Assembly (NCBI GenBank): GCA_024231855.1
Contig: JAAEQD010000243.1
Location: 101,081 to 165,080 of the forward strand
Direction: 5' to 3'
Length of the DNA: 64,000 nt
From: Candidatus Zixiibacteriota bacterium
GTDB lineage: Bacteria > Zixibacteria > MSB-5A5 > UBA10806 > 4484-95
Part shown: piece after piece, positions 34,158 through 44,478 of the stretch
How the letters are laid out: every line of letters starts with the position of its first letter
How positions within the stretch are numbered: position 1 is the first letter of the stretch
Program-made: the position numbers and the translations under genes
The notes under the pieces: generated by a model
Databases searched by the model: none
The model's input: only the letters and a program-made list of their open reading frames with translations
Told to the model about the DNA's origin: nothing

Positions 34158-36584
34158 ATGCGACTATACGTTTTTACTATAGTATTGGTTCTGTTAATCG
34201 CGTCGATGGCTACCGCCGAGGTGAATGATTATAATGGCCTGACAATAACATCGGTGAAGCTTTCCGAGACGGCGGCTGTAGATAGTTTTTTAATCTTTAA
34301 CAGTTCCGGCCTCATTCCCGGAGAAACATTGACCGCGGGCAGGATTCAGGACGCGGTAAAAAAACTATATGCCCTCGGCATTTTTTCGGATGTATCGATT
34401 CTCGGCGAAAAATCAGCCACCGGTGTAGATATTTTTATCGAAATCAAATCCTATCCAAGAGTTTCGAAGATTAAATTCGAAGGCAATAATAAAATCAAAG
34501 ACAAGAAGCTTAAGAAGGAAATCACTATCAATGAAGGCCGAATCGTATCGCCCGGAGCTATTAAAAGTAATGTCCAACTGATAAAAAACCTTTATGAGGA
34601 TAAAGGCTACCTCACGGCAAAAGTGAATTCCAGTATTGTTCCCAATGAAAGCGATCCCGGCAAAGCAACCCTTACTTTCACTATAGAAGAAGGTACGAAA
34701 ATCAAGATTCGGGGAATTTCCTTTGTTGGTAATGAACAATTTACCGATAATAAACTTCGCTCAAAGATATCGACCAAGCAGAAATCGCACGTCCGAACCG
34801 GGACATTTGACAGTGAGAAATTTCGCGAAGATAAGAAGAAATTAATAGATTTCTATAAAAAAGAAGGCTACATCGATGCCGCGATTACCGCCGATTCGGT
34901 AATCCATGGCCTCGCCAAGATAATGAGATATACGGTTTTTTCCGGAACGACTTATGTCGATATACCTGCTTTATTTATAAAAATCCATGTCGATGAAGGC
35001 CAGCGATATTATTTCGGCGATTTCACCTGGGAGGGCAACGAAATATTCGATGACAGGTTAATCGGTTCCGTGTTCAATGTCGAAGACGGCGAGAAATACA
35101 ACCAGGAAAAATACGATGAGATGTTGTTCAAGTTATATGAGCTTTACCAGGACGAAGGTTATTGGTATGTTCAGATAGACGACAAGAAAACTCCTCGTGA
35201 TAATATTCTGGATGTTAATTTTTCGATGGTGGAGAATCAGCCTGTTCATGTCAGGTTGATCCATATCGAGGGTAACAGCAAAACCAAAGATAAAGTTATC
35301 AGGCGTGAATTGCGGATCAAGCCGAATTCGATTTTCCGAAGATCTGTGCTTGGCAGATCGCTTCGGGAAGTCATGATATTGAATTTCTTCGGTAATGCCA
35401 CGCCCGATTGGAATATTCTCGATAACGGCGATATCGATTTGATTATTAAGGTTGAGGAGAAACCTACCGGTCAATTTCAATTGGGGGCGGGCTATTCCGG
35501 CCAGGATAAGCTGGTTGGCACTGTCGGACTAGGCATGCCGAATTTTCTTGGCGGTGGACAAACAGTCAACCTCAACATCGATTATGGCAAGCTCCGACAA
35601 ACTTTCAGCCTGAGTTATTTCGAGCCCTGGTTTCTGGATACGCCAACATCCCTGGGCACAAGCGTCTACGCGCAAGAACGTGATTGGTATGGTGATTATT
35701 CCGAAGGCCGTAGAGGCGGTAGTCTGAGGGTTGGGCGCAGATTGCGCTGGCCCGATAATTACTTTAAGATTTTCTCCAGTTACACTCTTGAAGAATTGAA
35801 ATATTGGGGCTGGTATGAAATACCGGATACTATGATGGTGGACACTTTGCCGGGAGGAGAGGTAGTAGAGGTAAGGGACTCTTCGGTAGTAGTGGATTAT
35901 ACAAGCTATACATTTAGGAATTTAGATAATCCTTTCAGTGTTGATAAACCAGACTGGCCCCTGATAACATCCTCGATGAATCTCAGTATAGAACGTGATT
36001 CGAGGGATCTGGCACAGTTCGCTACTAAAGGTTCTCAGGTCTACTGGTCTGGCGAACTTGGGGGTACGATTCTAGGCGGTAATTATGATTATTGGAAGCA
36101 GATTGTCTCGGCTGAATTTTATTTAACCCCGTTCTGGAAACTGACGTTCGCCTTGAAGGCTAAATGGGGCATGTTGGACGGTATCCATCATAGCAATTCT
36201 GTTCCACCGAATGAACGGTTCACGCCTGGTGGGACTGATCCGGATGGTATAGTCAGGGGTTACGAAGATTCGAATCTCGGTATTCTTGGCTATAATGGCG
36301 GTCGAAGCGAAAGTATTTACAATTTTGAGATGGTTTTTCCGCTTGTCGAACAGCAGTTTTACGCGCTGTTATTTGCCGACGCTGGTAACGCTTGGCCAAC
36401 AGGTGATGATTTTGAAGCTAATTTCTATAAACATAAAAAGTTATATAAATCCGTGGGATTTGGATTCAGGGTCGTAGCTCCGATGATCGGTATAATCGGT
36501 TTCGATTTTGGCATACCATTAAACGGATTAAAAGCCGACCAGGGAAAATTAAAGCCTCATTTCCAGATAGGCAGAGGATTTTAA
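34158..36584 (+). CDS. bamA: outer membrane protein assembly factor BamA
   Basis: POTRA repeats; C-terminal Omp85 barrel, terminal FQIGRGF. Confidence 0.95.
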   Translation: MRLYVFTIVLVLLIASMATAEVNDYNGLTITSVKLSETAAVDSFLIFNSSGLIPGETLTAGRIQDAVKKLYALGIFSDVSILGEKSATGVDIFIEIKSYPRVSKIKFEGNNKIKDKKLKKEITINEGRIVSPGAIKSNVQLIKNLYEDKGYLTAKVNSSIVPNESDPGKATLTFTIEEGTKIKIRGISFVGNEQFTDNKLRSKISTKQKSHVRTGTFDSEKFREDKKKLIDFYKKEGYIDAAITADSVIHGLAKIMRYTVFSGTTYVDIPALFIKIHVDEGQRYYFGDFTWEGNEIFDDRLIGSVFNVEDGEKYNQEKYDEMLFKLYELYQDEGYWYVQIDDKKTPRDNILDVNFSMVENQPVHVRLIHIEGNSKTKDKVIRRELRIKPNSIFRRSVLGRSLREVMILNFFGNATPDWNILDNGDIDLIIKVEEKPTGQFQLGAGYSGQDKLVGTVGLGMPNFLGGGQTVNLNIDYGKLRQTFSLSYFEPWFLDTPTSLGTSVYAQERDWYGDYSEGRRGGSLRVGRRLRWPDNYFKIFSSYTLEELKYWGWYEIPDTMMVDTLPGGEVVEVRDSSVVVDYTSYTFRNLDNPFSVDKPDWPLITSSMNLSIERDSRDLAQFATKGSQVYWSGELGGTILGGNYDYWKQIVSAEFYLTPFWKLTFALKAKWGMLDGIHHSNSVPPNERFTPGGTDPDGIVRGYEDSNLGILGYNGGRSESIYNFEMVFPLVEQQFYALLFADAGNAWPTGDDFEANFYKHKKLYKSVGFGFRVVAPMIGIIGFDFGIPLNGLKADQGKLKPHFQIGRGF

Positions 36585-36596
36585 AGGAGAGACGTT

Positions 36597-37112
36597 ATGC
36601 GAAAAACACTTGTTATTGGCTTGCTTATCATGCTGGCTAGCATTGTTACAGCTGAGGATTTGAAAATCGGTTATGTGGACTCTCAGCGAATTTTCGCTGA
36701 ATATCAGGAATACCAGGATGCTCAGGCGAAATTCGATAAGGATGTAGAAGCCTGGAATGTTGAGGCTGAGCAAATCAAAGCCGAAGTTGAAGATTTAATG
36801 ACTGAACTCGAAAGCCAGTCGCTGATCCTTTCGGCCGAGAAAAAAAGTGAAAAAGAAGATTTCCTCAGAGCCAAACAGGATACGCTTCGACAATTCCTGG
36901 ATGCTACATTTGGACCCGAGGGTAAAGCTGAGCGGCGGATGGCCGAGTTATCCAAACCGGTTCGCGAAAAGGTTCTTGAAGTTATCGAAAGACTCGCGAT
37001 AGAAAATGATTATAGCCTTGTTCTGGATGCCGGTACGATTAATATCGCCTATGCCAAAAAAAGCCTGGATATAACCGATGATATACTCGCTGAATTGGCA
37101 ACCGAACAATAA
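36597..37112 (+). CDS. skp: OmpH/Skp family periplasmic chaperone
   Basis: KIGYVDSQRIFAEYQEYQDAQAKFDKDVEAW. Confidence 0.9.
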   Translation: MRKTLVIGLLIMLASIVTAEDLKIGYVDSQRIFAEYQEYQDAQAKFDKDVEAWNVEAEQIKAEVEDLMTELESQSLILSAEKKSEKEDFLRAKQDTLRQFLDATFGPEGKAERRMAELSKPVREKVLEVIERLAIENDYSLVLDAGTINIAYAKKSLDITDDILAELATEQ

Positions 37113-38134
37113 TGAAGCTTAAACTTTCCGAAATTGCCGAAAAGATCGGCGCCGAACTGGTGGGCAAGGATTTGACGATAAGGGGGCTATCGACAATAGA
37201 TGACCCTCGACCTGAAACCCTGGCTTTTCTAAGCTCAAGAAAATATCGTAAGAAGCTGGCTGATTGCAGTTGCCCGGCCGTGATCGTACCGCCTAAAATC
37301 GAATCTGATAAACATAGTTTGCTTGTCATGGCTGATCCACATCTGGGTTTTGGCCTGGCTATGAGATTATTCCACTCCGACCACCATCGTCCTCAGCCGA
37401 ACATTGAGGATTCGGCGATAGTCGCTAAGTCGGCTAAGATTGGCAAGGATGTGTATATTGGTCACCACGCCGTGATAAGCAATAGCGCGATTATCGGAGA
37501 CTACTGCGTTATCCACCCGGGCGTATATATCGGAGAGAGTTCGATTATTGGTGAAAATTGCTATATATATCCTAACGCGGTAATCATGCACGAGGTAACC
37601 GTTGGCCGGCGAGTGGCAATATATAGCGGCGCGGTGATAGGTTCTGATGGCTTTGGCTACGCCAAAAATAAAAATGAATTCGTTAAAATTCCTCAGACCG
37701 GGACCGTGGTAATTGAAGATGATGTAGAAATCGGCGCCGGTACAACCATTGACCGAGCCACCCTGGGTGAAACCCGAATCGGCACTGGCGCGATTCTTGA
37801 TAATCTTATTCAAATAGGACATAATTGTAAAATCGGCGCCGGGTCGATTATCTGTGCTCAGGTAGGATTGGCCGGTACGACGACAATCGGTAAAAATGTG
37901 ATCCTGGCTGGCCAGGTGGGCGTGGCTGGACATCTAACTATAGGTGATGGGAGTTTGGTAGAAGCTCAATCGGGAGTGCCTTCCGATCTGCCGCCGAAAT
38001 CGGTTGTATTCGGTTACCCTGCCAAACCGGCTATGCATGCCCATCGAATCGATGCTATTGTTAATCGTCTGCCCGATTATATCCAGCGTCTGCGGGCTAT
38101 CGAACGCAAGGTAGGTAAATCTGAAAGTAATTAA
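37112..38134 (+). CDS. lpxD: UDP-3-O-(acyl)glucosamine N-acyltransferase
   Basis: Hexapeptide repeats, IGSDGFGYA, IGHNCKIGAGSIICAQVGLAGTT. Confidence 0.95.
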   Translation: MKLKLSEIAEKIGAELVGKDLTIRGLSTIDDPRPETLAFLSSRKYRKKLADCSCPAVIVPPKIESDKHSLLVMADPHLGFGLAMRLFHSDHHRPQPNIEDSAIVAKSAKIGKDVYIGHHAVISNSAIIGDYCVIHPGVYIGESSIIGENCYIYPNAVIMHEVTVGRRVAIYSGAVIGSDGFGYAKNKNEFVKIPQTGTVVIEDDVEIGAGTTIDRATLGETRIGTGAILDNLIQIGHNCKIGAGSIICAQVGLAGTTTIGKNVILAGQVGVAGHLTIGDGSLVEAQSGVPSDLPPKSVVFGYPAKPAMHAHRIDAIVNRLPDYIQRLRAIERKVGKSESN

Positions 38135-38210
38135 CTTTTGGAACTAATCAGAAATGAGGATTGTTCTGGATGATAGATTGATAAATATTTAGTTATTCAG
38201 GAGGAATTTA

Positions 38211-38537
38211 ATGGCCGAATTAACCAAATTGACAGATCAGAATTTTGAAGACGAAGTAGTAAAATCAGAAATACCAGTTTTAGTAGACTTTTGGGCCGAA
38301 TGGTGTGGTCCGTGCCGGATGATAGCCCCTATCGTTGAAGAATTCGCGAATGAGTATAGTGGTAAGTTGAAAGTCTGTAAACTTGATGTTGATGCTCAAG
38401 GCTCAATCGCGCAACAATTTAAAATCCTTTCCATACCGACGGTGATTATTTTCAAGGATGGCAAAGTGGCATCCCAGATAGTTGGAGCTGTGCCTAAAAA
38501 AGAATTTCAAAAGCATATTGATAAGGCGCTGGCGTAA
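38211..38537 (+). CDS. trxA: thioredoxin
   Basis: VLVDFWAEWCGPCRMIAPI. Confidence 0.97.
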   Translation: MAELTKLTDQNFEDEVVKSEIPVLVDFWAEWCGPCRMIAPIVEEFANEYSGKLKVCKLDVDAQGSIAQQFKILSIPTVIIFKDGKVASQIVGAVPKKEFQKHIDKALA

Positions 38538-38959
38538 TGGTTACAGACAAATATGCCGATAGTGGTGTGATTGCCGACATCGTGAATCAAAGCAAGGTTA
38601 TAGCGGTAGTCGGTTTATCGGATAAACCCGAAAGACCATCATACGGCGTAGCTTCATACTTGAAAAAAGCCGGCTATAAGATCATACCGGTCAATCCAAC
38701 CAAAGACGAAATCCTGGGCGAAAAATCGTATCCGGATTTACGCGCGATTCCCGAACCGGTAGATGTCGTCGATATCTTTCGGAAAAGCGATGCTGTCGGA
38801 CCGATTATTGACGAGGCGATAAAGATTAAAGCCAAGGCGGTCTGGCTGCAGCAAGGGGTAATTAATCTTGATGCCGCCGAAAAAGCCGCTGATGCGGGTT
38901 TGAAAGTTGTTATGGATCGATGTATATTAATAGAACATAAAAATTTACAAGCCGGCTAA
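38537..38959 (+). CDS. CoA-binding domain protein
   Basis: IAVVGLSDKPERPSYGVASYLKKAGYKIIPVNP, AVWLQQGV. Confidence 0.92.
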   Translation: MVTDKYADSGVIADIVNQSKVIAVVGLSDKPERPSYGVASYLKKAGYKIIPVNPTKDEILGEKSYPDLRAIPEPVDVVDIFRKSDAVGPIIDEAIKIKAKAVWLQQGVINLDAAEKAADAGLKVVMDRCILIEHKNLQAG

Positions 38960-38990
38960 GTATTTTGCTGGTTGTTGGTTGTAATATTTT

Positions 38991-39046
38991 ACCCGTCGCT
39001 GCTGGCATAAGGATTCACAAATTCGCTACTAGTGACGGGTATTTTT
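38991..39046 (+). terminator. terminator-like hairpin with long loop
   Basis: ACCCGTCGCT...AGTGACGGGT (one G-U) followed by ATTTTT. Confidence 0.6.
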
Positions 39047-39144
39047 AATTAAGGGATTTTTTTTGAGTATCATGAGAATAATAGAAAAGCTTGCCGCTAT
39101 TTTGCCGATGGTATATATTGAACCTTAAACGTGAGAGTGATATC

Positions 39145-39606
39145 ATGATACGACCGTATACTAAAATACCAAAGACAGTCGATATTAAACTGGAATGGCA
39201 GGATGGACTCAAATTCGTCTCTACGACCGGCTCGAAGCATGAGCTAATACTTGATGCATCTCAGGATCATGGCGGCAACGATTTAGGCGCTCGCCCGATG
39301 GAGGCGATGCTTTCGGCTTTAGGTAGCTGTACCGGTATGGATCTGGCCACAATATTGAAGAAAAAGAAACGTCAACTCGAAGGCCTGAGAATAAACCTTC
39401 ATGGCCAGAGAGCCCCAACTCATCCTCACGTATTTGAGAATATTTCAATGGAATACCTTATTTGGGGTCCCGATATTACCGATGAGGATGTGCAATGGGC
39501 CTTAAACTTGTCATTGGATAAATACTGCTCAATCGCCGCAATGTTAAAAAAGTGCTGCAATTTAAATTTTAAATGGCGGATAAATAAGAAAGGCGAACGA
39601 CCTTAA
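39145..39606 (+). CDS. OsmC family protein
   Basis: RPMEAMLSALGSCTGMDLATILKKKK; LDKYCSIAAMLKK. Confidence 0.9.
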   Translation: MIRPYTKIPKTVDIKLEWQDGLKFVSTTGSKHELILDASQDHGGNDLGARPMEAMLSALGSCTGMDLATILKKKKRQLEGLRINLHGQRAPTHPHVFENISMEYLIWGPDITDEDVQWALNLSLDKYCSIAAMLKKCCNLNFKWRINKKGERP

Positions 39607-40406
39607 TGAACGTCTATCGATCATATTTTGCCGGTCGGGGCGGAATGGTTCCACCGGTTGTGAAGATGTTATTAATCTCAAATGCGGTTGTTTTTATACT
39701 TACTTATTTTAGCCCTATCGTAATAAGCAAATATTTTGGCCTGGTGCCCCAGGCTACCTGGAGTCAATTCATGATCTGGCAGCCGGTTACATATTTATTT
39801 CTGCATGGTGGCTTCTGGCATATCGCGATGAACATGTTTATACTCTGGATGTTCGGCTCTGATTTGGAACGAACTTGGGGCAGCAAAGAATTTTTAAAAT
39901 ACTATTTAATTTGTGGCATCGGTGCGGGCTTATTCAATGTAGTTCTACAGCCGAATTCACTGATCCCGATAATCGGCGCATCCGGGGCAATCTATGGAAT
40001 CTTAATAGGTTTTGCGATACTCTTTCCTAATCGTTTGATTTACATCTATTTCCTCTTTCCGGTTAAAGCTAAATATCTAGTGATGTTTCTTGTAGGCGTG
40101 GCATTTTTCATGTCGATGGTTGGAACCGGGGATAATATAGCACATATTGTCCATTTGGGTGGAGCGCTTATAGGATTTCTATATCTTAGGGGCAATTGGC
40201 AGGGGCGATCGATAAAGCAGAAAATTTCCGGCTATTTTCATCGTCAGCGCATGGAAAAAATGGCCCGCCAACATGAAAAAGAGCTTAAAATGATGGAAGA
40301 GGTCGATAGAATCCTCGATAAAATAAATCAGGTTGGTTACGATAATTTGACCAGACACGAGAAAAAAATCCTTGAGGATGCTTCGGATCAATTGTCGAAA
40401 AAGTAA
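39606..40406 (+). CDS. rhomboid family intramembrane serine protease
   Basis: HGGFWHIAMNMFILWMFG, IGASGAIYGILIGF, HIVHLGGALIGFLYLR. Confidence 0.93.
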   Translation: MNVYRSYFAGRGGMVPPVVKMLLISNAVVFILTYFSPIVISKYFGLVPQATWSQFMIWQPVTYLFLHGGFWHIAMNMFILWMFGSDLERTWGSKEFLKYYLICGIGAGLFNVVLQPNSLIPIIGASGAIYGILIGFAILFPNRLIYIYFLFPVKAKYLVMFLVGVAFFMSMVGTGDNIAHIVHLGGALIGFLYLRGNWQGRSIKQKISGYFHRQRMEKMARQHEKELKMMEEVDRILDKINQVGYDNLTRHEKKILEDASDQLSKK

Positions 40407-40454
40407 ATGGTTGGCAATTAGTCGACTTCAGTTCTGGAGAAGGGCGAAACCACT

Positions 40455-41480
40455 ATGAAAAAAATAATGGTTGTAGAAAATTCCCCCACCATAATCAGCG
40501 TTGCCGATTCTCTTTTAAGGCAGAGGGGATATGATGTGACATGCTTGTCGGATGGCCAGAAGGCTCTTGAATTGGCCAGAGCTGAAAGACCCGATCTGAT
40601 TTTAACCGCGCTTGGGCTGGATGGCCTGAATGGGATAGATTTGTCTAAGCAGGTATCATCTGATCCTATAATCGGCGGAATTCCGATTATCCTCCTAATC
40701 GGTGAAAAAGACGCCGGATACCTTGAGCAAGCCGATCTTAGCGGCGCCCGCGGCAGGATTAAAAAGCCGTTCTCTCCGAAAGAATTGCTTTCAGTAGTGG
40801 AAAAGTATCTCAGTTCGGGCGAAACAAGTATGGGCATCAAAATTGTCGACCAGTCCGCCAAGGGCGCGCCGAAGCTTAAAAGCAAAGTTTCACCTCAGGA
40901 AATTGGAACAGCCACCAATACTACTCTGGCGAAAAATAAAACAAAGCCGGTGACAAAACATGAAACGGTGTTCAATCTTGAGTGGGAAGACCTTAATGAC
41001 AGTAAAGCTGATGGAGCTGAAACTCCAGAGGAATCCGATTTAGATGATTCTGGATTGGTTTTGGAAGAGGATCAGTACGGTCTCACCGAACGTGCCGAAA
41101 AGGCCGGGCCTTCAGGCAAAGGCAACCAGGATGAGGATTATGATTGGTTTATAGGCGAAATGAAAAAAGATATCGAAGAAAAGGATGAGAAACCCGCGGA
41201 GACTCCCAAACCGCCGCCCAAATCCAAGCCACGGGTTGCTTATAATGATATTGGCTCGTCGACTAAATCCAAGGATGAGAGTAAATACCGAGAATTCCTG
41301 GATCAATTCAAACAAGATGCCAAAGTTTTAACTCATGATACACTATCGGCGGATAATTCTATCGACGTCAACTGGCTGGTTGATAGAATCGCCGACAAAC
41401 TCGCTCAAAAGATTGTAGAAAAGCTTGATAAACAGGAATTAAAACAAATTATTGGGTCTTTTCTTAACGTTAACAAATAG
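40455..41480 (+). CDS. pseudo-receiver response regulator with acidic linker and C-terminal helix
   Basis: CheY-like fold MKKIMVVENSPTII...PDLILTALGLDGLNGIDL...RIKKPFSPKELL; C-term IDVNWLVDRIADKLAQKIVEKL. Confidence 0.85.
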   Translation: MKKIMVVENSPTIISVADSLLRQRGYDVTCLSDGQKALELARAERPDLILTALGLDGLNGIDLSKQVSSDPIIGGIPIILLIGEKDAGYLEQADLSGARGRIKKPFSPKELLSVVEKYLSSGETSMGIKIVDQSAKGAPKLKSKVSPQEIGTATNTTLAKNKTKPVTKHETVFNLEWEDLNDSKADGAETPEESDLDDSGLVLEEDQYGLTERAEKAGPSGKGNQDEDYDWFIGEMKKDIEEKDEKPAETPKPPPKSKPRVAYNDIGSSTKSKDESKYREFLDQFKQDAKVLTHDTLSADNSIDVNWLVDRIADKLAQKIVEKLDKQELKQIIGSFLNVNK

Positions 41481-41542
41481 ACAGCCTTAGTATTAAGTAA
41501 TCAATATTATTTTATATCAATCTGGACCGCTGTAGTCCGTTA

Positions 41543-41561
41543 TGGTTAAATGGATTAACCA
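41543..41561. repeat. inverted repeat upstream of ccdA-like gene
   Basis: TGGTTAA-ATGGA-TTAACCA. Confidence 0.6.
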
Positions 41562-41624
41562 ATTGACTAATGGAACTTAAATCGTTTTATTATAGTTTTA
41601 TGAAACGGAAATAGAGGAGAAGTA

Positions 41625-42509
41625 ATGGACAACATTTCACTTATCACGGCCTTTGGGGCAGGATTATTATCATTTATCTCACCATGTGTTTTACCTATTG
41701 TTCCCGGATATCTATCATTTATCTCGGGCGTCTCAATTGAAGATCTTCAAGGAAAGAAAAGCAACGCTACCCGAAGAGTGTTTTTGAACTCGTTGTTTTT
41801 TGTACTTGGTTTTTCCGTGGTTTTCATCGCTTTGGGGGCGTCAGCAACTTTAGTATCTAATTTTCTGTTGAATTATATGCATATTATTGCCAAAGTGGCC
41901 GGCGTTTTCATTATTATACTTGGCTTACATTACATGGGACAAATACACAATATATACTTCAGGATAGGATGTTCAATTTTTATCGGGGTATGGATTGGAA
42001 ATACCGTAGCTTATGATTGGTATCCGGATTTGGGTATGACATTAGCAACTATTATATCTGTGATTGTTTCTTACTTAATAATTCATGGATTATATTTTAT
42101 AGGCTTTTTTAGGTTGCTAAATTATGAAAAGAGATTCAACGTCAGTGATAAAAAACTCGGTATGGTAGGCGCGTTTCTTGTCGGGTTCGCATTTGCTTTT
42201 GGCTGGACGCCCTGCATTGGACCGATCCTGGCGGCGATTTTGGCCATCGCGGCTGCGGAGGACACCATCGGCCGGGGAATTATCCTGTTATCATTTTATT
42301 CGGCAGGTCTGGCAATTCCGTTTTTGTTAACGTCGCTGGCTTTTAATAAATTTCTCACTGTTTCAAGTAAAATTAAGAAGCACTTTAAAACGGTCGAAAT
42401 CATCGGCGGTATTCTCTTATTAACCGTCGGGCTATTAATATTCACGAATTCACTGGGTTATTTATCGGGTATTTTATCCGATTGGTTCCCCTGGTTAGAG
42501 TTGGGTTAA
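41625..42509 (+). CDS. ccdA: CcdA-like cytochrome c biogenesis/thiol-disulfide transmembrane protein with insertion
   Basis: SFISPCVLPIVPGYLSFISG, FAFGWTPCIGPILAAIL; about 55-aa insertion between LGLHYMG and FFRLLNYEKRF. Confidence 0.88.
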   Translation: MDNISLITAFGAGLLSFISPCVLPIVPGYLSFISGVSIEDLQGKKSNATRRVFLNSLFFVLGFSVVFIALGASATLVSNFLLNYMHIIAKVAGVFIIILGLHYMGQIHNIYFRIGCSIFIGVWIGNTVAYDWYPDLGMTLATIISVIVSYLIIHGLYFIGFFRLLNYEKRFNVSDKKLGMVGAFLVGFAFAFGWTPCIGPILAAILAIAAAEDTIGRGIILLSFYSAGLAIPFLLTSLAFNKFLTVSSKIKKHFKTVEIIGGILLLTVGLLIFTNSLGYLSGILSDWFPWLELG

Positions 42510-42589
42510 AGGTTAATTAGTCGAATAATTAAACCCCGACTCGTTTATGATCGATATGTAAGAAGAGAAGTGTTAACATCGGGGAAAAC

Positions 42590-43390
42590 ATGAATTGTAA
42601 ATTCGACGATAAAATTCTTCACTTATACGTGGATAATCAATTAGGCGATCATACAAGATCGAGATTGATTGAACATCTGAATTTTTGTGATCGATGCCAG
42701 TCTACCGTAGAATCAATCAAAGCTTTAAAGACAGAGGTGGCTACCGCCTGCACTTGCGTAAATGCTCCGGGCTTTCTGGCAGCCAGAATTTCCAGCGAAC
42801 TCGATGCTGAACAATCTTCAGTATCCACCCGTCTGAACCTACCGGAAAAACTTAAGTTACTGGTTTTAAATCTGCAATCGACACGAAATCTGGCCGTGGG
42901 ATTTGCCTTTGTATTAATATTATTCATTATTTTAATCCCGGGGAAGTCGGGAATGTCGAGTGTTGCCGGCGAACTGGCCAGAGAGTATAAAGACGGACCG
43001 GGTTACTCGGAAACCGCCAGTTTGTTATCCAGCGACCCGGGGGAGATTACACGCTTTTTCAATGAAAATATCGGATTGAATACGAAAATTCCGCAGTTGC
43101 TACATGAAAAATACAAGCTTGAAGGCGGTAGCATTATTCAACTTAGAGGCAACTCGATGGCTCATATCAGGTATACCGATGGTATTTCTATGTGTTCGAT
43201 GTTTATCGTGAATAATCCGTCTTTTGAACCGGACAGATCGGAATTGTATATGGCCTCGGGGATTGAATTCGAAATTTTCAATTCCGGCAAAGTGAATTTC
43301 ATTTGCTGGAGTAATGGTTTGAATTCGTATATCCTTTGCGGCAATTGCTGCCCGCTGGATCTGGTTAATATGGCCGTTTCCGACATTTAA
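42590..43390 (+). CDS. zf-HC2-type putative anti-sigma/transmembrane protein
   Basis: HLNFCDRCQ motif plus one TM helix. Confidence 0.7.
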   Translation: MNCKFDDKILHLYVDNQLGDHTRSRLIEHLNFCDRCQSTVESIKALKTEVATACTCVNAPGFLAARISSELDAEQSSVSTRLNLPEKLKLLVLNLQSTRNLAVGFAFVLILFIILIPGKSGMSSVAGELAREYKDGPGYSETASLLSSDPGEITRFFNENIGLNTKIPQLLHEKYKLEGGSIIQLRGNSMAHIRYTDGISMCSMFIVNNPSFEPDRSELYMASGIEFEIFNSGKVNFICWSNGLNSYILCGNCCPLDLVNMAVSDI

Positions 43391-43539
43391 ACCTATTTAA
43401 AAAAAACACGAGCTTTTTCTCTAATCATATTGCTTTTTAGTTTTGAGTTTTATACATTATATAAAACGCGAATTTGAAAGCACGCGGGGGACGCAATTAA
43501 TCTTCGCTGCTTTAATCAACCTTAGGGAACGATGCAAAC

Positions 43540-44256
43540 ATGAATTCTGAATGTACTGTAATTATCGCCAACGATCCGGAGAAGAGTTCTGATTTGAATG
43601 CTATCGAACCTTCTTTGGGTAAGAGAAAAACTTCTTATCTGGGCCGGGCAATGTTCTTTGATACTTTAGCATTATGTCTAAGTATACCCAATACCGATGT
43701 AATAGTATGTTATCATCCTGCCGATTCCAAAGCGAATTTCGAAAAGATGATTGGTTTATTTTCCCGCGAGGAAAAAAGCAATGAAATAAAATCTAAAGTC
43801 GATCGGATAAAAATGTTTCCTCAAAACGGCCATTCGATTATGGATTATATCTCGAACGCTTATAAGCAGGTTTTCGATCTTAATTATAAACGGGTGACAA
43901 TGGTTGGCGCTTACTGCATCCCCATCGATCCGAATTTGATTAAAGCCGGATTTATTTTGCTTAAGGAAAACGATATCGTGGTCGGACCATCATTTAGCGG
44001 CAGGTATTACCTGTTTGGAATGTCGAGATTTATGCCGGAAGTCTTCGATGGAGTTAAATGGGAAAGCGAGGATTTCTATATCAAGCTCAGAGAAAATATT
44101 GGAACCGCCCAGGCCAAAGTTCAGGAACTTGAACTCTCTTATGAAGTATATAGCAATGATGAATTAAACCAGCTTATCTCCGATATAAACCGCTGGCGAA
44201 GTGTCGGTGATTTAAGAACCGCGTATCATACCGAAAAATTCCTAAGAGTTCTCTAA
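43540..44256 (+). CDS. divergent DUF2064-like glycosyltransferase-fold protein
   Basis: Overall pattern resembles TIGR04282/DUF2064 (LTxxLxxCLSIPNTDVIVCYHP...VTMVGAYCIPID...VGPSFSGRYYLFGM). Confidence 0.5.
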   Translation: MNSECTVIIANDPEKSSDLNAIEPSLGKRKTSYLGRAMFFDTLALCLSIPNTDVIVCYHPADSKANFEKMIGLFSREEKSNEIKSKVDRIKMFPQNGHSIMDYISNAYKQVFDLNYKRVTMVGAYCIPIDPNLIKAGFILLKENDIVVGPSFSGRYYLFGMSRFMPEVFDGVKWESEDFYIKLRENIGTAQAKVQELELSYEVYSNDELNQLISDINRWRSVGDLRTAYHTEKFLRVL

Positions 44257-44478
44257 AAAAATAGTTGTCTCAGTGTTTGTTTTTTCGTGGGATAAAGCGT
44301 TGCTGTAGAGCATTGCTTTAATATATTGTAATTTAATTAATTGACGGAATAGATCCATTCCCTGTTTTTCATCGATCCTTTAGACAATTTCTAAGTATAC
44401 CATGTTATTCTGCCGATGTCAGTATATAAGAATATTTATTTGATATTGAATTACGGTTGAAAAGAGTGTTAATGGCAG

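Noticed and set aside
37367-37933. 188-aa minus-strand ORF
   Set aside because: Antisense to lpxD hexapeptide repeats; the repeat periodicity keeps the opposite frame open.
43448-43466. TTTTATA-CATTA-TATAAAA inverted repeat
   Set aside because: Pure A/T arms in an AT-rich gap; expected by chance often enough that I do not treat it as a site.
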